NCBI RefSeq assembly: GCF_964204645.1
Contig: NC_134026.1
Coordinates: forward strand, 8,815,450-8,879,449
Direction of reading: 5' to 3'
DNA from: Tubulanus polymorphus
Lineage: Eukaryota; Nemertea; Palaeonemertea; Tubulaniformes; Tubulanidae
Length of the DNA stretch: 64,000 nt
Shown: piece by piece, positions 62,501-64,000 of the stretch
Layout: each line of letters opens with the position of its first letter
How positions within the stretch are numbered: the first letter of the stretch is position 1
Program-made: the position numbers and the translations under genes
Notes under the pieces: generated by a model
What the model was told of the DNA's origin: nothing
What the model saw: the letters and a program-made list of their open reading frames with translations, nothing else
Databases searched by the model: none

Positions 62501-63681
62501 AGTGCGGTGTACTAGCAAAATCCATCACTGATTCATTCACCGCACTACGGTGTAGACACAACGAAAGGGTTAAATGATGACGTAATATCATATCATTGAT
62601 AAAGTTTAGAGTCCAATAGGTTTTTCATAGGCCTAAGTAGTTTTTCTATTCTAATTTCAATTAAAAGTTGTGAACAAAATACACTTGTCAGAACTTATCT
62701 TCTGTCTGTGGTCTCTCGTTAGAAAATCAATAGTTCCAACTTTGGCACGTGTCTAATCAAAGGGTAGGAACAGGGGTTGTTAGAAAGAATTAGCCTTAGC
62801 CTATTGAATTTTTAGATGCTCCCTAATGTTATCACCAAAAGCACAAAAATTACTTCCAAAGAAATAAAACCGTGTCATTGACTTCTAATCAAATCCCCCT
62901 ACAACTCGTTGGCTATAGATACAGTCTAATGTCTATTTCAAATCATGACCTGAGAGCTTGTTAGATCAAATAGAAACAAATAGTATGACATTAATGCAAG
63001 TGGTGTGAAGAATAATTACATCATTGATTGAATCTCAGTTCATCTACCTGCAGTTTGGGTCACCCTTCCACTTACTACTAGTTCGAAAAATTAATACTAA
63101 TTACCAATTCCTCCCCTTAATTTTGCTACGTTGATAAGTTTTTGATTAAATGTAAGGTCACCCACTAACTCGCCTAAAAAAAGTAATTAGTACGAGGTAG
63201 AAAAACTAAGACGGTTTGTTTAAGTATGTTTTTCCTGTCTTGGGCACCCACTTGATCTAGCCAGTGGTAATCTGTCTGCGTTTTAGTTTCACGATCGGAT
63301 ATTTTCACAAGCCCATCCGATTACAAGTAGGCCTAGAGGTAGAGCTTACCACCAACAAAAATTCGAAAATTAGGACAACTACCACTCTGAAAATATTGGT
63401 TTTAGGCGGTCATTAGCACGACATTCACTTTTTATGTCGGGTTCGAGTTAAATTATGCTTCGGCCGCTTAGAGAAAATTGAAACATCACTTTTTATAACG
63501 TACATTCTAAAATGTATAAATATACTTTATTTAATGCATCACTTACAGAAACAGAGTTAAATTCTACCCGAAAAGCCGGCGTTTCAAACAAAAACAAATA
63601 GCGGGTAGCTCCGAGAATATCCAATTTAGGGTATCCATATCGCGTCAGTGCACTCTTATCCTTCGAACTCGGTATGAACAT
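47570..63681 (-). CDS. PISD: Phosphatidylserine decarboxylase proenzyme, mitochondrial
   Basis: Inner-membrane enzyme converting phosphatidylserine to phosphatidylethanolamine. Exons on the minus strand: 63681-63547, 62355-62214, 61002-60863, 54728-54492, 49901-49568, 48826-48666, 47797-47570 (TAA). All phases close, 458 aa. From the inner ATG at 62334 ([16 protein letters not shown]) it is 406 aa, close to human PISD (about 409). Order: basic leader; membrane span near [17 protein letters not shown]; then [65 protein letters not shown] and finally [12 protein letters not shown]. The LGST is the self-cleavage site: cleavage before its serine makes the pyruvoyl group and splits beta from alpha chain. 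The most 5' exon (45 codons, phase 0) and its exact start are inference; the rest is secure. The longest intron, about 6.1 kb, holds another ORF. Confidence 0.95.
47838..48116 (-). mobile_element. MITE, AACCCTYT...CGGTGTA family, inverted copy
   Basis: From ATCCTTTCAGTGCATCTTCA to TAATTATTCAGAGGGTT, the reverse of 40679-40967. It lies in the last PISD intron. Confidence 0.75.
49184..49313. mobile_element. MITE, CAGTTGCTC family, copy 3
   Basis: GGGCCAGTTGCTCAAAATCT to TTTTCAGAAACTGGCCC, with AACAGTGGATAGTTGTCGAC inside. It lies in a PISD intron. Confidence 0.75.
50001..52196. other. PISD intron: repeats, no exon
   Basis: Within the 49902-54491 intron. It contains an ACCTTGTTTCTC-family copy (50522-50668, ending GGGAGAAACGGAGGTATCA). 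An imperfect tandem duplication at 51716-51890 repeats GCCGACTA, AAAATT, AAATCTAAT and GAAATC. No other features were recognised. Confidence 0.5.
52237..53149 (+). pseudogene. Intronless class A GPCR with broken frame
   Basis: Seven-helix receptor of the rhodopsin class, probably peptide-receptor-like, on the strand opposite PISD inside its intron. After ATG 52237 ([11 protein letters not shown], with an N-glycosylation site) comes TM1 with GNLLIVIIM and TM2 with [12 protein letters not shown]. At about 52584 the reading must shift by one frame to continue [16 protein letters not shown], the ERM version of the E/DRY box after TM3. At about 52740 it returns to the first frame for FADNVGCIS (extracellular loop 2 cysteine), then TM5, the [15 protein letters not shown] of TM6, and PDILILNYS in TM7. 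At about 53055 it shifts again to [19 protein letters not shown]. Three frame breaks indicate a pseudogene, though assembly error is possible. TM4-TM5 looks short. Confidence 0.75.
53338..53480 (-). mobile_element. MITE, ACCTTGTTTCTC family, rearranged copy
   Basis: Opens with ACACCTTGTTTCTCCCGATC, then carries the other end of the family reversed (TTTGTAATCAGTTCATTTCT, ATAGCTGCTGGGTCTGTTAT). The PISD intron contains it. Confidence 0.6.
54041..54354. mobile_element. MITE with GGATCCAGG termini, copy 2
   Basis: Left CAGAGGTGGATCCAGGGTCA, right CACCCCCTGGATCCGCCGCTG, inverted; about 314 bp. The flanks GAGAGACA and AGAACA are a weak 8-bp-like duplication. Related to 3570-3820. Confidence 0.65.
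55136..55699 (-). CDS. Unrecognised one-exon membrane protein ORF in a PISD intron
   Basis: 187 codons, ATG in a favourable context (A at -3, G at +4). Near the N-terminus is one hydrophobic helix, [20 protein letters not shown], followed by a long, very basic tail: [27 protein letters not shown], a [10 protein letters not shown] patch and [12 protein letters not shown]. Base composition is GC-rich like the coding exons nearby and unlike the intron. I do not recognise a family. It is on the PISD strand, between PISD exons 3 and 4, so it could be a nested gene or an alternative first exon of PISD. In support of the second idea, NVTYRS resembles the VTLYRK that starts the next PISD exon, but no strong phase-0 donor was seen. 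Confidence is in the ORF being coding, not in function. Confidence 0.5.
   Translation of the reverse strand: MEPLDFVIGFAICAVVVIALPLAVILRIRRRRSRAAIDNLDNSRRKNRRDELCRESRRADSDDTGDLFEISVTQPVRVVKPKKRVQHAPMRSRYSYYSHQQPHLHQQQRTGLAMRRLWSRLKRYNSNVTYRSFYMIRLLFRIFTLNYALRGFKRRNSRRRFNKKVSSPELSPEKGWFFPGGMVVGKL
55700..57116. other. PISD intron, no exon seen
   Basis: AT-rich, with a (TATA)n-like tract at 55918-55950. A 46-codon open frame at 56957-57097 ([18 protein letters not shown]...) has a good start context but no donor and no recognised similarity. Confidence 0.45.
57117..57153 (+). repeat. Hammerhead-like motif, degraded
   Basis: TGATGATGGCTAA, a short loop, then TTAGCCGAAACGTT: the same core-stem-GAAACGT order as at 23394-23427, with the first C of CTGATGA lost. 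Confidence 0.45.
57311..57356 (-). ncRNA. Candidate hammerhead-type ribozyme motif
   Basis: On the minus strand ATTC, CTGAAGA, a GACA/TGTC stem with its loop, GAAACGTC, then GAAT. The flanking ATTC and GAAT pair as stem I, and CTGAAGA and GAAAC are the invariant boxes. The ACGT in GAAACGTC would give a stem III of only two pairs without a loop, as in dimeric hammerheads of Penelope-like retroelements. One extra T between CTGAAGA and stem II departs from the consensus, so activity is uncertain. Confidence 0.4.
57897..58115. repeat. 35-bp minisatellite, six copies
   Basis: Six near-identical units of the form GTTAGGCAAAATCGAGCTGA plus CAATCGTAATAGCAC in direct order. Divergence is by single substitutions (for example CATAATCAAG and GTAAAATCGA). 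It lies in the PISD intron. Confidence 0.9.
58116..59251. other. PISD intron, no exon seen
   Basis: No feature apart from a degraded CAGGGTCC-family piece at about 59060-59205, on the reverse strand (TTCAAGACTATTCATTTTG and CCTACGAAACCTGAGGG). Confidence 0.5.
59252..59505. repeat. Two palindromic MITE units, CAGTTCCACAG family
   Basis: Units at 59252-59361 and 59394-59505. Each begins GGATCCAGTTCCACAG, has TTAGTTCATTTTC or its inverse at the centre, and ends CTGTGGAACTGGA/G. They lie about 30 bases apart. Confidence 0.8.
59506..60419. other. PISD intron, no exon seen
   Basis: GGGTTCGAATCCC at 60210-60222 looks like a tRNA B box, but no A box or cloverleaf accompanies it. Nothing else was recognised. 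Confidence 0.5.
60420..60556. repeat. Diverged copy of the RMND5A intron duplication
   Basis: CAATTACCTTGAAATTCATG, GATTGTGGTTACAAAATATG and CATGGAAACACCATGTTATT align with 11545-11765. Part of a dispersed family. Confidence 0.55.
60563..60726. mobile_element. MITE, CATTCATTTATTACGTACGC ends
   Basis: GTCATTCATTTATTACGTAC on the left and GCGTACGTAATAAATGAATG on the right are inverted. The inside has two purine-rich blocks, AAGGGAGGGGGAGGGG and AGAGGGGGAGGGGGG. About 164 bp. A terminus-like piece is at 7189-7228. Confidence 0.8.
61150..61290. mobile_element. MITE, ACCTTGTTTCTC family, copy 5
   Basis: TTGATACCTTGTTTCTCATT, then TCATGATCGAGCTAACCATA and CTATAGAAATGAACTGATTA, as in the copies at 44527, 46790 and 50522. 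It is within a PISD intron, just upstream of the exon at 60863-61002. Confidence 0.7.
61291..62213. other. PISD intron, no exon seen
   Basis: Short open frames without known similarity; no repeats matched elsewhere in the window. Confidence 0.45.
62493..62571. mobile_element. MITE, AACCCTYT...CGGTGTA family, fragment
   Basis: ACCGCAGTGCGGTGTACTAG and AATCCATCACTGATTCATTC followed by CGGTGTAGACACA..AAGGGTT match one end of the family at 40679-40967. It lies in PISD intron 1. Confidence 0.65.
62572..63546. other. PISD intron 1
   Basis: A copy of the CACGATCGGATATTTTCACA repeat sits at 63263-63356. Nothing else was recognised. Confidence 0.5.
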
Positions 63682-64000
63682 TGTCGGGCGGTACGTCACA
63701 GGGAATGAATAAAATCAGTATCGAATGACCATCCCCGTACTTTGTGACAAGTCCGTGTGATCCGACTGGATATCCACATGAATTTGAACGTGTATGCCAA
63801 ACTGCGGGGTCGGCAAGAAGCCGGGCAAAAATCCCTCAGTGTTATCGCAAACGATATAAATTAAGCCTTGCGGCACCTCGAAAAAAAACGTTTTCGATGC
63901 GTTTTGTCCGTGTGCGAGGAGTTACACCCAACGCCGAACAGTGAAACGTTTTTTCACGAACGTTTCCGTTATGCCGTGTGGTCAAAACGTTTTGGAAACA
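63682..64000. other. Likely PISD 5' flank
   Basis: No gene was recognised on either strand. The end of the window has several AACGTTTT-type repeats (63885-63995). The PISD promoter may lie here or further right. Confidence 0.35.

Noticed and set aside
63744-63944. 66-codon plus-strand ORF near the window end
   Set aside because: No similarity or splice context; lies in the presumed PISD 5' flank.

Overview
The window is eukaryotic nuclear DNA from an animal. It is AT-rich, its genes carry many GT-AG introns, introns and spacers are crowded with short inverted-repeat elements, and every recognisable product is a conserved animal protein. An intron-rich AP5B1, a Tret1-like sugar transporter and tRNA-derived SINEs suggest a marine invertebrate, perhaps a mollusc or another lophotrochozoan. 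That placement is inference.

Layout, left to right: uroporphyrinogen-III synthase (UROS, + strand, 796-4496, first exon not found); the CTLH/GID E3 ligase subunit RMND5A (- strand, 9405-14992, complete, 391 aa); the AP-5 adaptor subunit AP5B1 (+ strand, 18768-26441, 24 exons, start codon not found); a two-exon SLC2/Tret1-type sugar transporter (- strand, 30951-33053, 467 aa); PAIP2, the PABP-binding translational repressor (+ strand, 36219-37984, 151 aa); and mitochondrial phosphatidylserine decarboxylase PISD (- strand, 47570-63681, with introns up to about 6 kb). Inside PISD introns lie an intronless class A GPCR with broken reading frame (52237-53149, + strand) and an unrecognised one-exon membrane-protein ORF (55136-55699, - strand). 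Exon ends were read by eye from splice consensus, codon phase and family similarity, and the phases close in every gene model given.

The genes share no pathway. UROS makes haem, RMND5A ubiquitinates, AP5B1 sorts endosomal cargo, the transporter moves sugar, PAIP2 restrains translation and PISD makes phosphatidylethanolamine. They look like ordinary housekeeping neighbours.

Most of the rest is non-autonomous mobile DNA. I could define about fifteen families by comparing copies within the window, including one nested insertion. There are also two very long hairpins back to back (34.1-35.2 kb), a palindrome carrying hammerhead-ribozyme-like cores (23.2-23.5 kb, with relatives at 57.1-57.4 kb), a 35-bp minisatellite and several microsatellites. 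I found no rRNA, CRISPR array or convincing functional tRNA gene. Nothing here is clearly a new gene system. The best leads are the hammerhead-like motifs, the paired hairpins, the extra in-frame 5' exon of PISD, and the ORF inside its intron.
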